DNA from: Pirellula staleyi DSM 6068
Lineage (GTDB): Bacteria; Planctomycetota; Planctomycetia; Pirellulales; Pirellulaceae
DNA: 64,000 bases
Direction: 5' to 3'
NCBI RefSeq assembly: GCF_000025185.1
Contig: NC_013720.1
Location: 5,022,001 to 5,086,000, forward strand
In this document: one piece after another, positions 37,281 through 46,876 of the stretch
Layout: each line of letters starts with the position of its first letter
How positions within the stretch are numbered: position 1 is the stretch's first letter
The notes under the pieces: generated by a model
The model's database searches: none
What the model was told of the DNA's origin: nothing
The model's input: the letters and a program-made list of their open reading frames with translations, nothing else
Position numbers and translations under genes: made by a program

Positions 37281-38180
37281 CTAGCTGCTGGCGCTGCGAT
37301 AGCCGCGCAGTGAAAGCTGGAAAACCCATCGCGACACGGCGAGGCAGGCGAGGGTCGCAAAAATGGCAAAAATCGCCAGTGGCCAAACCTGTTCACCCGT
37401 GGGACTCACCGGCCGCGCAATGATCCGGGCTGGCACGTTCACCACCACCAGCACCGGCAAAATGTAGGTGAAACCCATCCGCAGGGGAGTGCCGAGTCGA
37501 CCTTCGTAGATCTCCATCGGATAGCGGGCAAAGTTGGTGATGTAGAACCAAAAATCGTAGAGCGATCGGTTCTGCCCGAGCCAAATGCTGGTCGCCGCCA
37601 GCGCGATCATCAGGCTGTACATCACCGCCACGCCGCACAGCACGTATAGCAAATAGAGGACGTACGAAGCTGGCGCAATCACTAGCGGACTGGTTTCGCG
37701 CGAGGTGAGTTGCCACAGGCTATAGCTGAGCAGCACCGTGCCGGCCGCAACGTTCGACAGACTCGACCAGTCGATCTTCCGCATCGAGATGAGAAACTGA
37801 GTATCAATCGGCTTGAGGAGTGCGAAATCGAGTCCACCTGTTCGAATCAGCTCACTCACCTCTTCGCAGTTGGGCATGAAGAACGTTTCGACAAGTCCGT
37901 TCACCAGCATGGTGGTAGCGAGAAAAGCGAAGAACTCGTACTTGCCCCAGCCAGTGTTGGGGCCGATCGAGGTGGTGTAGTTGAAAACGATCAGATAGAG
38001 ACCAACGTTCATGCCGGTCCAAGTGATGCTCGAAAAACACTCGATCAAAAAATTCATGCGAAACGTCATGTCGCGCACGAGGCTGTTGCTGGCGAATGTC
38101 AGCAGCACACTCAGGTAGCGCGGATGGACCGCATCGCTAGCGATGGCGGAGCGTTTCGAGTTATCGATCGGAGGATTCAT
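37281..38180 (-). CDS. ABC-2 type transporter permease (copy A)
   Basis: The protein has 299 residues from the ATG at 38180; the open frame extends upstream into Cys/Ser-rich sequence that is not convincing. Six hydrophobic helices are visible, with 'LIRTGGLDFALLKPIDTQFL' matching the cytoplasmic loop of ABC-2 permeases (the 'I-R-x-G-x-L-D-x-x-L-x-x-P' pattern). Paired with a second permease gene 37 bases upstream on the same strand. The family usually works with an ATPase gene next door, which is missing here. Confidence 0.85.
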   Translation of the reverse strand: MNPPIDNSKRSAIASDAVHPRYLSVLLTFASNSLVRDMTFRMNFLIECFSSITWTGMNVGLYLIVFNYTTSIGPNTGWGKYEFFAFLATTMLVNGLVETFFMPNCEEVSELIRTGGLDFALLKPIDTQFLISMRKIDWSSLSNVAAGTVLLSYSLWQLTSRETSPLVIAPASYVLYLLYVLCGVAVMYSLMIALAATSIWLGQNRSLYDFWFYITNFARYPMEIYEGRLGTPLRMGFTYILPVLVVVNVPARIIARPVSPTGEQVWPLAIFAIFATLACLAVSRWVFQLSLRGYRSASS

Positions 38181-38217
38181 AAGGCGAGCAGGCCTGCCAA
38201 AGTACGAGAGTCTCGCG

Positions 38218-39033
38218 CTAACCACCGAAAGCCGAGTAGCGACGAACCCCACGCGAATAGAGAAGTCGCGAGAGGAACATGAACAGCAGCATCCACAAGA
38301 ACTCGAGCAACAACCCTTCCCACAGGTCGCGGCCTTGCACCTTGCCAAGCAGCACATTCGCCGGGAAATAGGCGAGGTACTGGAGCGGCATTAAGTCGAC
38401 AATCGTTCGCCACGGCTCACCGAGCATGTCGAGCGGGAACATATGTCCTGACAAGAAGAAATTGAAGAGCATGTAGATAAACAAAAGCGAACTGACCTCG
38501 AGCCACCAAAAACCGACGAGTCCCATGCAGGCTTCGAGATAGAATCCCAGCAAAAAACAGAGGACCAAAGCGAGAATGCCAGCGGCCAGAGTGCCCGGGT
38601 CGGGCCAGCCGTCGAAATAGCTGCGGCAAAGGAAAAAGACGAGGGCGAACGGGCCTGTGGCGATGGCAAAGTAGGCCAATTTATGAGCCACGCGGCCCAA
38701 GAGCAAAAAGGCGAGCAGATCGACCGGCTGGAGTAAGAACTTTTTGACTTCGCCACTCCGAATCTGGGCGGCGATGCCACTGGAGAGTCCCGGCATGCTC
38801 GAAAAAGCGCGCGAGACCATCGTCAGCAGGTAATAGGCGACGATTTGCTCGTAGCTGTAACCCGCGAGATCGCCACCTCCTCGGGCCAAGAACACAGCAT
38901 TCCACAGGAAGATTTGCGTGACGATCGGCAGAAAGCGCATCAGCGTGCCGAGCGCAAAATCGCCACGATAGACGAGCCGCTCCTGCAATGCGATTCGCAG
39001 GATGATCCACCACGTTATTGCCTGAGCAAACAA
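38218..39033 (-). CDS. ABC-2 type transporter permease (copy B)
   Basis: The protein has 271 residues from a TTG at 39033, the only upstream start in frame. Six hydrophobic helices; 'IRSGEVKKFLLQPVDLLAFL' is the ABC-2 loop pattern, parallel to copy A. The two subunits probably form a heterodimeric channel for export of an unknown substrate. No ATP-binding subunit lies within the window; it must be encoded elsewhere or upstream genes have been rearranged. Confidence 0.82.
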   Translation of the reverse strand: MFAQAITWWIILRIALQERLVYRGDFALGTLMRFLPIVTQIFLWNAVFLARGGGDLAGYSYEQIVAYYLLTMVSRAFSSMPGLSSGIAAQIRSGEVKKFLLQPVDLLAFLLLGRVAHKLAYFAIATGPFALVFFLCRSYFDGWPDPGTLAAGILALVLCFLLGFYLEACMGLVGFWWLEVSSLLFIYMLFNFFLSGHMFPLDMLGEPWRTIVDLMPLQYLAYFPANVLLGKVQGRDLWEGLLLEFLWMLLFMFLSRLLYSRGVRRYSAFGG

Positions 39034-39168
39034 GCCACGCCTACCTTGCCTCGAGGGAGTGCCGCTGGGAAAGAATTTCCAGGGAGCGACACAAGTGTAC
39101 CAGCGAGGGCAAGTCTATCCCGACCGCTCTTGGGGCGGGAGTAGGCGACCAAAACCACTCGAGCCATG

Positions 39169-40212
39169 TTACGGCAAATCGACCGGTTGGGCATCGCAGC
39201 GGCTGTTCATCAGATACCACGCGCGCTGCGAGACGATCGATGCGACCCCACGGATCGAACCATCGCACATCGCCAGATTGCAGATGTTGCCGCCATGGAG
39301 GCTCCGGGCTTGTGCCTGCATGTTGTACCAGTCGGCATTCGAGCACCCCATCCGCTTCTTGGGGCCGAGATCAGCGGTCCAAAACTGGCTGCAGTTTTGA
39401 ATATCGTCGGCGTGGGGCAGATTATCGTTGGGATAGAGGCAGTCCCCAATTGCGTGCGCACAAACGATGCTGGCGCCGGGCAAACCGATGGCCCAAGTGC
39501 CACGGATATCCCGGGCTTCGACCCCGCTTCGAACTTCCGTGAACATCACGGTGTTGCTTGTTCCATCGGTGATTTCCGCCATCCGAGCCCCATAGTTGGC
39601 GCTCATCACCGCACCGGCTGGTCCCCAACCTGGATCGCTTTCAAAGCCACCTGCGGGAACTTGTCCGTTGGGGGTGAGATACCACCAAGTAGGTCCCGCG
39701 TTGGCGGCATAGCTGCCACGTGCCCAGCCACCTCCAGCGCCACTGAACTGCACATTATTGCCACCCGAGTCGCTGGGGCATTGATAGGTCTTGAGCACCA
39801 CCGATTTCAGGTTGCGCCAATTCTGCGAGCCGGTCTTGCGATAGCCATCGATATCGTTGCTGTCATACAGCGGCTTTTGCTCGACGTAGGGGAGCATCAA
39901 GACTGCCCAGTTGGGGCCAAACTGCTCGTTCACATCTTGTCCGGTGCCACGCTTTCCTTGAGGGGCAGTGAAGTAGCTCATCTGCACAGCTTCGGGAAAG
40001 GCTCCGAGTGTGTCGTGATGATTGTGAGCCCCCAGAGCGATTTGCTTCAGGTTGTTCGAGCACTGCGTGCGTCGGGCCGATTCGCGAGCCGCCTGAACTG
40101 CTGGCAACAGCAGAGCGACCAGGACACCGATAATTGCAATCACCACCAGCAACTCGACGAGTGTAAAACCTCGCCGCCATGCGTTGCTGTTTCGCCACGC
40201 TAAAGCATTCAT
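39169..40212 (-). CDS. DUF1559 protein with prepilin-type N-terminus (copy 2)
   Basis: The protein has 347 residues. 'RRGFTLVELLVVIAIIGVLV' is the prepilin-type cleavage signal, followed by 'PAVQAARESARRTQCSNNLK', nearly identical to copy 1 at 30.8 kb. The C-terminal half differs in loop lengths and includes 'GNICNLAMCDGSIRGVASIV' as the closing DUF1559 block. A small lipoprotein gene lies 258 bases upstream on the same strand, as for copy 1. Function unknown; possibly surface pseudopilin-like. Confidence 0.93.
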   Translation of the reverse strand: MNALAWRNSNAWRRGFTLVELLVVIAIIGVLVALLLPAVQAARESARRTQCSNNLKQIALGAHNHHDTLGAFPEAVQMSYFTAPQGKRGTGQDVNEQFGPNWAVLMLPYVEQKPLYDSNDIDGYRKTGSQNWRNLKSVVLKTYQCPSDSGGNNVQFSGAGGGWARGSYAANAGPTWWYLTPNGQVPAGGFESDPGWGPAGAVMSANYGARMAEITDGTSNTVMFTEVRSGVEARDIRGTWAIGLPGASIVCAHAIGDCLYPNDNLPHADDIQNCSQFWTADLGPKKRMGCSNADWYNMQAQARSLHGGNICNLAMCDGSIRGVASIVSQRAWYLMNSRCDAQPVDLP

Positions 40213-40470
40213 CTTGCACCTCCGCCTTAAAAAACAATCAATAATTTCACGAGCCCAAAAGACTAAATCCCATGCAAAACGGCTTTAGGAAAACCAGCCA
40301 CTCTTTGCGGCGGCCAAAAAAAGAAATGCAATGAAAATGCCGCCGCGAAGACTCGCAACCTAGGCCGATTCGAATCACAAACTACTGCAACAAACGCTCG
40401 CCACGAGGAACGACAACCGGCAGCTTCACCGGTAGGGATTCGCTCGGCCGACGTCTCCTCCAAAAAAAAT

Positions 40471-40896
40471 TTACTGGGTGACCTCAATCGGAGGAACTTC
40501 TGCATGGTCGGCTGTGATTTCGACAACGAGGGATGATTGACGTCCTTTGTAGGTTGGCAAAACAGCGACCGCCGTTTTGAGATTATCGCGCTGCGGTTCG
40601 ATGGAAACGGCGTACTTGCCGGGCGGGATGCCGTCTCCATCGCGGCCAATCACTTCGAAGGTTCCATCGTCGTTGATGATGGCTGGATAGGTATCCTCGA
40701 CAGCAGTGCCGACGGGATAAAAGATCACCATCAGCGGGTCGGAAGTTTTCTGATCGTAGGGACTACCTGCAACCAGAAGTTTGCCGCGTGGTTTGACAAT
40801 ATCCGAGCTGCCGCCGCACCCCACTAGAACTAGTGACGCCAAGCAGCAGGCAAGAACGAAACGAGCGCAGCGCGAGAAGTGGCAAGAGAAGTTCAT
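40471..40896 (-). CDS. Small lipoprotein paired with DUF1559 copy 2
   Basis: The protein has 141 residues from the ATG at 40896. The signal peptide ends in the lipobox 'LVLVGC'. The mature part starts 'GGSSDIVKPRGKLLVAGSPY' and has the short beta-sandwich pattern 'GTFEVIGRDGDGIPPGKYAV', the same type as the lipoprotein at 31.8 kb although overall identity is modest. Probably cotranscribed with the DUF1559 gene downstream. Function unknown. Confidence 0.75.
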   Translation of the reverse strand: MNFSCHFSRCARFVLACCLASLVLVGCGGSSDIVKPRGKLLVAGSPYDQKTSDPLMVIFYPVGTAVEDTYPAIINDDGTFEVIGRDGDGIPPGKYAVSIEPQRDNLKTAVAVLPTYKGRQSSLVVEITADHAEVPPIEVTQ

Positions 40897-41106
40897 CGTG
40901 GGAGAAGGGGCGCGATCTTCGCGCTGAATGAAGTTAGCTGGGAGAAGTTGCAAGAGACGACAGAGCAGGTGACGCGAGTATGTTCCAAAGGGGGGATCGA
41001 TAGCAATGGATAATTGAAGAGCTTCCGAAAAAAGTTCGCCAGCACCCGCAGATGCGCCCCCATAAGCGTCAAGTCGTTAAGAGACGACCGTTAACGAATC
41101 CCCCTT

Positions 41107-41775
41107 TTACGAATCGTCTTGCACATCGGGATTGCGAGGGGGCGCAGGCTCGTCGCGATGCAATGGCTGTGGGGCATCCAAGGCGTGCCAGAGCGAAGAA
41201 ATAGCGACCTGCAGGAAACTGCCAGCGACAAACGCAACCATTCCACCAATCATGGCGAGGGCCAACACCCCCACACCGATGGTGAAAGCGTTTGCTTTGT
41301 CACCCCCGGAAACAATCGACCACCAGCCTCCCAAAGTGCCACCGATCATCACCCCCGACGCTGATATCGCCAAGATCGGCCAGCCGAGGCTCTTCGAGTG
41401 AGCCAACTGAGTAGGCTGAGCAAATCCGGCCTTCGGCGGGGCTGTTTTGGAGGTAATCACCACCGGATCGGGCTGTCCGTGAAGTTGTTGCCCTTGCTGT
41501 CGCAACTTCGTGCCGATCGCATTCCCGGCCACATGCCCCAAGATCGAGAGGGCGACAAAAAAGATCGCTGCCACGACAATCGGAGAGAACCACTGCGTCA
41601 ACGCAAGAATGACAGCCACCAGCGTGACTACCACCAGGAGTGTGCGAAGATTGAACTGCAGTGGAGCCGACTTTTCCGCAACAGGACTGCGAGCAGTTGC
41701 CGGTGAACGAGACGACGCAGCCCCCTCGGCCACTGGCGAGGTGCGTGACGAGTTCGAGGTGTCGTCGCTCTGCAT
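41107..41775 (-). CDS. Planctomycete membrane protein, unknown function
   Basis: The protein has 222 residues from the ATG at 41775. After a Ser/Thr/Ala-rich N-terminus comes 'LQFNLRTLLVVVTLVAVILA', a helix pattern opening very many planctomycete membrane proteins. Four hydrophobic helices follow in pairs (about 46-84 and 135-190), with a Gln/Pro-rich linker between. No enzymatic motif. It is the last gene of the minus-strand group beginning with the kinase or cupin and may be a separate unit. Confidence 0.65.
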   Translation of the reverse strand: MQSDDTSNSSRTSPVAEGAASSRSPATARSPVAEKSAPLQFNLRTLLVVVTLVAVILALTQWFSPIVVAAIFFVALSILGHVAGNAIGTKLRQQGQQLHGQPDPVVITSKTAPPKAGFAQPTQLAHSKSLGWPILAISASGVMIGGTLGGWWSIVSGGDKANAFTIGVGVLALAMIGGMVAFVAGSFLQVAISSLWHALDAPQPLHRDEPAPPRNPDVQDDS

Positions 41776-41893
41776 CACTGGGGAGCCTACTGGGTCCGTG
41801 AAACGCCTCGGAAACTTAAGGCAAACTTTCCGTTTCCAATTCCAAATATCATTGTAGGCCCCCAGCAAGTTCTCGGCTCATTTTGAGCCGGTT

Positions 41894-43018
41894 TTAGTGT
41901 TTTCCTTTGCCGAGTAGCTCTTTGATTTCGACAGCCCGGTGCTCTTTCACCGAGAGATAGCAGGCGTCGACCAGGGCCATGGTCTTCAGGTTATCCAGCC
42001 CGCTGATGGTCGGCTGTTCGCCATTCTCGAGAGCGATCAACAGTTCGGCCATCGTTCCGCCAAAAGCGTCGGGGAACCAAACTTCTTTCCAGCGTGGAGA
42101 AAGCCAGTAGTTCCCTTGCTCGGTGGTTGTAAAGTCGAGTGTGCTGGGCGTTGGATGAGGATAGTCGGGCCAGCCGATCGTCCCCTTGGCAAGTCCCTTA
42201 AGCCCCTCGACGCGCCACTTGATACCAATGTCGGCCTGAGCCCCTTCGAGTGCCGGACCGGTCCAAACGTCGTCGCACGCCATGGCGCGGAGTCCGTTTT
42301 CGTACTCCAAGATGTAGAGGCAGATGCCGTCGGAATGCTCGAACTTCTTCGCCGTGCGAGGATCGGGTCTGACACTGGCAAATACGCGCACTGGATCGCC
42401 AAACAGATAGCGAAACGTATCGAGATGGTGAATCGACATGATGCGAAGCGTCACCCAACCTTGGCGCTGTTGCCACGGCATCCAGTGGGGAATGGCCCGC
42501 ATATCAATCGTCGCGAGCACCGCCTCGCCCAGCAGGTCGCGCTCGAGCAAACATTTGAGCGCGCGGATTGAGTGATCGAACCGCATGTTTTGATTCACGG
42601 CCAGTGTGACACCTGCTCGTTTGCAGAGTGCAACAATCTCGCGAGCCTGCTGCAAATTCGCGCCGAGTGGCTTTTGCGCAAGGATGCCGCGCACATGCTT
42701 TTTGTAAGCCAGAACGTTGCGAATCACTTCGATTTGCGTGTCGGGTGGCACTGCGATATCGACCACCTCGACCTTGCCACTGGCGAGCATTTCTTGATAG
42801 GTATCAAACGCCTCGAGTCCATGTTGCTCGGCAATGCGCTGCGCATGAGCAGGAGTGCGCGACGCAATCGCTACCGGATTGAAACCTGCTTTGCGATAGG
42901 CCACGAGATGACAATCGGCCATCACAAAACCACTACCAATGCAGCCGATCGGCGCCGATCGATCGCGAGGCATCGGGGGTAAATAATCGAGTTCGAGATT
43001 CAGCGACTTCTTGGCCAT
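41894..43018 (-). CDS. Gfo/Idh/MocA family NAD(P)-dependent oxidoreductase
   Basis: The protein has 374 residues from the ATG at 43018; the frame extends 35 codons upstream into the gap after the isomerase gene. N-terminal Rossmann domain with '[14 protein letters not shown]'. The family EKP motif reads '[13 protein letters not shown]', keeping the Lys-Pro but with Gln for Glu. '[15 protein letters not shown]' and '[17 protein letters not shown]' supply the conserved substrate-site His. It would oxidise or reduce a sugar or polyol carbon. Third gene of the cupin-isomerase-oxidoreductase operon (41-base gap to the isomerase). Confidence 0.88.
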   Translation of the reverse strand: MAKKSLNLELDYLPPMPRDRSAPIGCIGSGFVMADCHLVAYRKAGFNPVAIASRTPAHAQRIAEQHGLEAFDTYQEMLASGKVEVVDIAVPPDTQIEVIRNVLAYKKHVRGILAQKPLGANLQQAREIVALCKRAGVTLAVNQNMRFDHSIRALKCLLERDLLGEAVLATIDMRAIPHWMPWQQRQGWVTLRIMSIHHLDTFRYLFGDPVRVFASVRPDPRTAKKFEHSDGICLYILEYENGLRAMACDDVWTGPALEGAQADIGIKWRVEGLKGLAKGTIGWPDYPHPTPSTLDFTTTEQGNYWLSPRWKEVWFPDAFGGTMAELLIALENGEQPTISGLDNLKTMALVDACYLSVKEHRAVEIKELLGKGKH

Positions 43019-43059
43019 CGCAATCACTTTCAGAGAGGCAATCAGCGGCGCGTGCTCAG

Positions 43060-43881
43060 TTACTCGGCAAGCCCCGTGCGAGACATCAGCAAGCGTGTCG
43101 CTGCATACGCTTCGGTGACCCACTCGACAATTTTGTCGGGCTCGGGGGAGTACTCGAGTTCAATCGACATCGCGCCGTCGATCTGCAACGCGGCAAGCTC
43201 TTGCAAGTAAGGCTCAAAAGGAACGACACCACGTCCGGGTGGCAGATCGCCATGCTTTTTCCCATCGCAATCGCTGATGTGCACATGGGCCGCAAGCGAG
43301 CGAAGTTTTCGCAACTCTTCGGGCTGCACGCCTGCCAACAGCAAGTGCGAAATATCGATATTCGCCTTGATTTGCGGGTGATTGACGTCGCGCAGCAATT
43401 GCACCATGCGATCGACACTGTTGACCAGCGACAAGGGAAACGGTTCAAGTTCGATGGCGATCTCGACACCGAGCCCACCTGCATAATCCCCCAAACGTTT
43501 GCAGTTATCGACTGCGGTTTGCCACTGCTCGGCAGGTGCGATCACTTCCTGGTTCCAGACATACTCGCCAAGTACCAGCAGCACATTCTTGGCGTGATAC
43601 TCGTAGGCTAGATCGAGATACTCTTGCACTCGATCGACATGAAACCGCTGCACGCTCGGATTGAAATCCACAAGTCCGAGCGCCACACAGCAGAGCGAAA
43701 CAATCGGCAGATCGATTTCCGCACAGACCTTGGGAATAAGCCGGCGCTCGCGGATGTCGATATCGAGCGGATCGACAAACAGATCGACGTGATCGAAGCC
43801 AATTTCTTTAGTCTTACGAAGTCCGTATTCGGTAGGCTGACCAGCCTGAACCCAAGCCGAATTGATGAGTCCTAGTTTCAT
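43060..43881 (-). CDS. Sugar phosphate isomerase/epimerase-type TIM-barrel protein
   Basis: The protein has 273 residues. Metal-binding TIM-barrel motifs are visible: '[18 protein letters not shown]' (Glu), '[20 protein letters not shown]' (Asp, His), '[20 protein letters not shown]' (His, Asp, His) and '[14 protein letters not shown]' (closing Glu). The family covers isomerases, epimerases and dehydratases acting on sugars and inositols. It lies between the cupin and the oxidoreductase genes in a single operon with short gaps (57 and 41 bases), so it likely acts on the same substrate as the oxidoreductase. Confidence 0.85.
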   Translation of the reverse strand: MKLGLINSAWVQAGQPTEYGLRKTKEIGFDHVDLFVDPLDIDIRERRLIPKVCAEIDLPIVSLCCVALGLVDFNPSVQRFHVDRVQEYLDLAYEYHAKNVLLVLGEYVWNQEVIAPAEQWQTAVDNCKRLGDYAGGLGVEIAIELEPFPLSLVNSVDRMVQLLRDVNHPQIKANIDISHLLLAGVQPEELRKLRSLAAHVHISDCDGKKHGDLPPGRGVVPFEPYLQELAALQIDGAMSIELEYSPEPDKIVEWVTEAYAATRLLMSRTGLAE

Positions 43882-43938
43882 CGTCGTAGGCGCATTTCTC
43901 GAAAGGATGAATGGGAAACAGCAGCAGAGCGAAGTGCG

Positions 43939-44292
43939 TTAACGATAGTCGTCGCGAATCGGATGGAAGATATCAATCGCTTTGGCGGGATTCGCGCCGG
44001 CAACGACAGAATGCTCAATTCCCCCAGGAATTCGCCACATTTCACCCGGCCCGAGCGTTTGCACTTGGCCACCGATGTTGAAGGTCAGCTCACCTTCCAC
44101 GAGCACACCCACTTGCTCGTGTGGGTGCTGATGCGGAGCGACTTTCGAGTTTGGTTCGAACGTGACGATTGAAATCATCATCTGCTGCCCGGGCATGGTC
44201 GCGATGTCGACCCCTGGAAAAATCGTATGCTTCGAGCACTCGTCTAGCTTGACAAAGTAACTCTGTTGTTCGGGAGTAGTTCCTGAAGACAT
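43939..44292 (-). CDS. Single-domain cupin protein
   Basis: The protein has 117 residues. The cupin fold is read from motif 1 'PHQHPHEQVGVLVEGELTF' (His54, His56 and Glu59 as metal ligands) and motif 2 'PGEMWRIPGGIEHSV' (His94). It resembles small cupins encoded next to sugar isomerases and oxidoreductases; the reaction could be isomerisation or simple ligand sensing. First gene of the operon, 73 bases downstream of the kinase gene. Confidence 0.85.
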   Translation of the reverse strand: MSSGTTPEQQSYFVKLDECSKHTIFPGVDIATMPGQQMMISIVTFEPNSKVAPHQHPHEQVGVLVEGELTFNIGGQVQTLGPGEMWRIPGGIEHSVVAGANPAKAIDIFHPIRDDYR

Positions 44293-44364
44293 CGCTGCGA
44301 CTTCCTTTGTACTTCGCTACGGAGAACAAGCGTTTCGAGAGAACTTCCCCAGAGCAGCAAGGCG

Positions 44365-46485
44365 CTAGGGAGCATCTTCCGAAGACGAGAGAGGAGGGGA
44401 CGGGAGCTTTGATAGCCGATCGCGCGCTTCACTGACAGATGGAGCAGCATACGAGCGATCGCCATACAGCTTGATGATCGCTTCGTAGATGGCTCGCGAC
44501 TGAGTGGGGTCTGATGACTCAAGCGATTTGGCCTGAGCTAGTTTTTGCGCGAGCAGATTGCCGGTGCTGCTGGAGCTTTGTGCGTTTTGCGAGCGGAGCT
44601 GCGTGAGCTGTTGCCGCGCGAGTTGCAGGCATTGCTCGATGCGCCGCGACTCGACGAGCGAAAGATCCTTGACACTGGTTTGGTCGAAGATCACCAGCAG
44701 CGCGGCAAGACGTTCTGCAGCGAGCGGCGGATCGGCTGCAATGAGCGGCAACACTTCGAGGTAAGCCCGTTCGACCGGCAGCAAACCTTCGCTGCTCGAA
44801 GGCCGACGCGCACGAAGTTCAAAGCGACGCTGCAGCCGAAAAAGCTCCAGATCGCTCTCGAGTTTTCGAAACGCCTCGACGCGTGAATCCTCCGGAAATC
44901 TCGCAATGAAATTGACGAGGTCCTGCTCCGCCTCGGCCAGCTTCAGGGGGTCTTCATCCGCTGCCGCAGCTTCGATGCGCGCGGCCAATTGATCTGCCGT
45001 CGCCTGCCGCGTGGCAAAGTACACACCTGCCACCACCACGGCTGTTGCCAGGAGCAACATCGCGCCAACTTTCAGCCAGCCGATCATGGGAGATTCGTCG
45101 GCTTCTTCACGTCGCTCGCCGTGTCGCAATTGCGCTTCGGTCACTTGGGTGAAGTGCGTGCTGCGTGTCACCGGCGCGAGCTGTGGCTCGTCGCTCGACG
45201 CCCCTTCGAGAGGCGCGAGACTTGCGCCCTCATCGCTGGGGGCAACAGCGGTGCGCGATCGCGCTGGTGGAGCCGGATTCAAGAGCGAAGGGTTCCCTTC
45301 GGCGGTGATCATCGTCGGCATCTCGCCCGCCAGCGAAGGGAGCGAACTCCCCGTGCCCCCGCGAGTTACGGCGCTCGTGCTGGGTGTAAAAACGCCGGTC
45401 AGCGCCAAGCCATCTCCCTCGATTCGGTAATCCGCATCACCCGCCGCTGGCATCGGTCCTGTCGGACCCGCCGGGGGCACAGCGCGCGCGCCAGGCGCAA
45501 CTTGCGCAACATTTGGCGCGCCCCTCGGGGGCTGAACTTTCGAGGCCACCGTTTTTGATTTGTCGAGCCCCGCGCCGGCGGCTGTGCTAGGTGCAAGCGG
45601 CGCTAGTCGGAGTTCCCCCTCCTCCTGAACCTCGTCTTTGCTGACCGGCAGCGGACGGGTCTCGAGCGAAAGTGCGTGCTCCATCGCCTTCAGTCGATTC
45701 GCCACCGCCACCGCTGTCGGAATTCGTTTCGACGGATCTTTCTCGAGCAACTGCAGAATGATGCTCTCGAGCTCTTCCGGCGTATCCGGCGCAAGACGTC
45801 GAATCGGAATCGGCGGCTCTTTCCGAAGTCGCTCGAGCACCTCCGGCAGCGAGCGTCCATGAAATGGGGGCTTGCCACACAACAGCGCGTGCAGCACCGA
45901 ACCAAGCGAATAAAGATCGCAGCGGCTGGTCGTGTTCTTCCCCTCCGCTTGCTCGGGAGCCATGTAGTCGGCTGTCCCCATCACACTCCCGTCGCTCGTC
46001 ATGCTCGTGTTGCCATAGAGCTTGGCGATGCCGAAGTCGGTCAGCTTCACCTGGTCGCTCTTGTCGAGCATCAGATTCGCGGGCTTTAAGTCGCGATGCA
46101 CAATTCCTCGGTCGTGGGCATGCTTCAGCGCTCGGGCAATCTCGACCCCAATGCGCGTCACCTCGCGCCAGTTGAAACGCCGCCCGGCCGACAACTCTTC
46201 CTGCAGACTCTTCCCCTCGACCAGTTCCATCACGTAGTAGAGATGTCCCTCGTCCTCGCCATACCCTTGCAGCCGCACAATGTTGGGGTGGAGCAGCTTC
46301 TTCAGAGCCTCCACCTCACCTTTGAAGCGTTCGCGAAACGGCTCGTCGTCGGCGAGCATCGGCACCAGCACCTTCACAGCCACCCGTTCTTCGGATTCGA
46401 TGTGCCGCCCGACATACACCGCTCCCATGCCGCCGCGACCGAGCATTTTTTCGAGCCGGAAAGGGCCCAGCTTTTCGATGGCCAT
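44365..46485 (-). CDS. Transmembrane Ser/Thr protein kinase (Hanks type)
   Basis: The protein has 706 residues from the ATG at 46485 (MAIEKLGPFRL); the open frame upstream is Cys-rich and not kinase-like. Kinase domain about 1-275: glycine loop 'LGRGGMGAVYVG', Lys38 in 'VAVKVL', catalytic loop 'HRDLKPANL' (Asp132), 'DFGIAK' (Asp150), and 'GTADYMAPEQAEG' in the activation segment. A low-complexity juxtamembrane region follows (Pro/Ala-rich), then one TM helix ('VGAMLLLATAVVVAGVYFAT', about 475-495) and an outer region rich in Leu/Gln/Ala helices without a known sensor domain. All catalytic residues are intact, so it should be active. Divergent from rpsD. Confidence 0.93.
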   Translation of the reverse strand: MAIEKLGPFRLEKMLGRGGMGAVYVGRHIESEERVAVKVLVPMLADDEPFRERFKGEVEALKKLLHPNIVRLQGYGEDEGHLYYVMELVEGKSLQEELSAGRRFNWREVTRIGVEIARALKHAHDRGIVHRDLKPANLMLDKSDQVKLTDFGIAKLYGNTSMTSDGSVMGTADYMAPEQAEGKNTTSRCDLYSLGSVLHALLCGKPPFHGRSLPEVLERLRKEPPIPIRRLAPDTPEELESIILQLLEKDPSKRIPTAVAVANRLKAMEHALSLETRPLPVSKDEVQEEGELRLAPLAPSTAAGAGLDKSKTVASKVQPPRGAPNVAQVAPGARAVPPAGPTGPMPAAGDADYRIEGDGLALTGVFTPSTSAVTRGGTGSSLPSLAGEMPTMITAEGNPSLLNPAPPARSRTAVAPSDEGASLAPLEGASSDEPQLAPVTRSTHFTQVTEAQLRHGERREEADESPMIGWLKVGAMLLLATAVVVAGVYFATRQATADQLAARIEAAAADEDPLKLAEAEQDLVNFIARFPEDSRVEAFRKLESDLELFRLQRRFELRARRPSSSEGLLPVERAYLEVLPLIAADPPLAAERLAALLVIFDQTSVKDLSLVESRRIEQCLQLARQQLTQLRSQNAQSSSSTGNLLAQKLAQAKSLESSDPTQSRAIYEAIIKLYGDRSYAAPSVSEARDRLSKLPSPPLSSSEDAP

Positions 46486-46876
46486 CGGAGCACAACCTCG
46501 TCGACATGCGAGACAAGAAGTCAGAAACCCTCCGCGCAGCGAGCAGCCCGCCGGCAGAAGCTCGCATTGTAAATCGCTGCGCAGCAAACGGTCGAACGAA
46601 TTCCGTAAGGAGCCTGCAGCAGGCCGCTAGCAAAGCAAAACTTCTCCGCTCGCGACTTCGGCCCCTCCCTCTGCGAAAAATTCCTAACCACTTACATAAA
46701 AGCAGCTTACAACCTACAATCACGCCAGTCTGGGCCTGTTCTCCAGCGGCGATTTGGCCAGTTGTACGGAAAAAACCGCGACCCAGGCATAATCCCCACT
46801 TGATAACCGGCAGGGTCGTCGGCATATTAAGGGGCTTGACTCAGTGTTTTTCGTTTGGTGAAGGAGTGGGTTGTCG
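46486..46876. other. 391-bp divergent region between kinase and rpsD
   Basis: Contains the rpsD promoter candidate (46800-46828) and Shine-Dalgarno 'aaggag' (46861-46866). The left part covers the upstream extension of the kinase frame, judged non-coding. No other feature. Confidence 0.5.
46800..46828 (+). promoter_or_regulatory. Sigma-70-like promoter for rpsD
   Basis: TTGATA (46800-46805) and CATATT (46823-46828) separated by 17 bases, five and four of six matches to consensus. It would give a leader of about 40 bases before the ATG at 46877. Confidence 0.5.
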
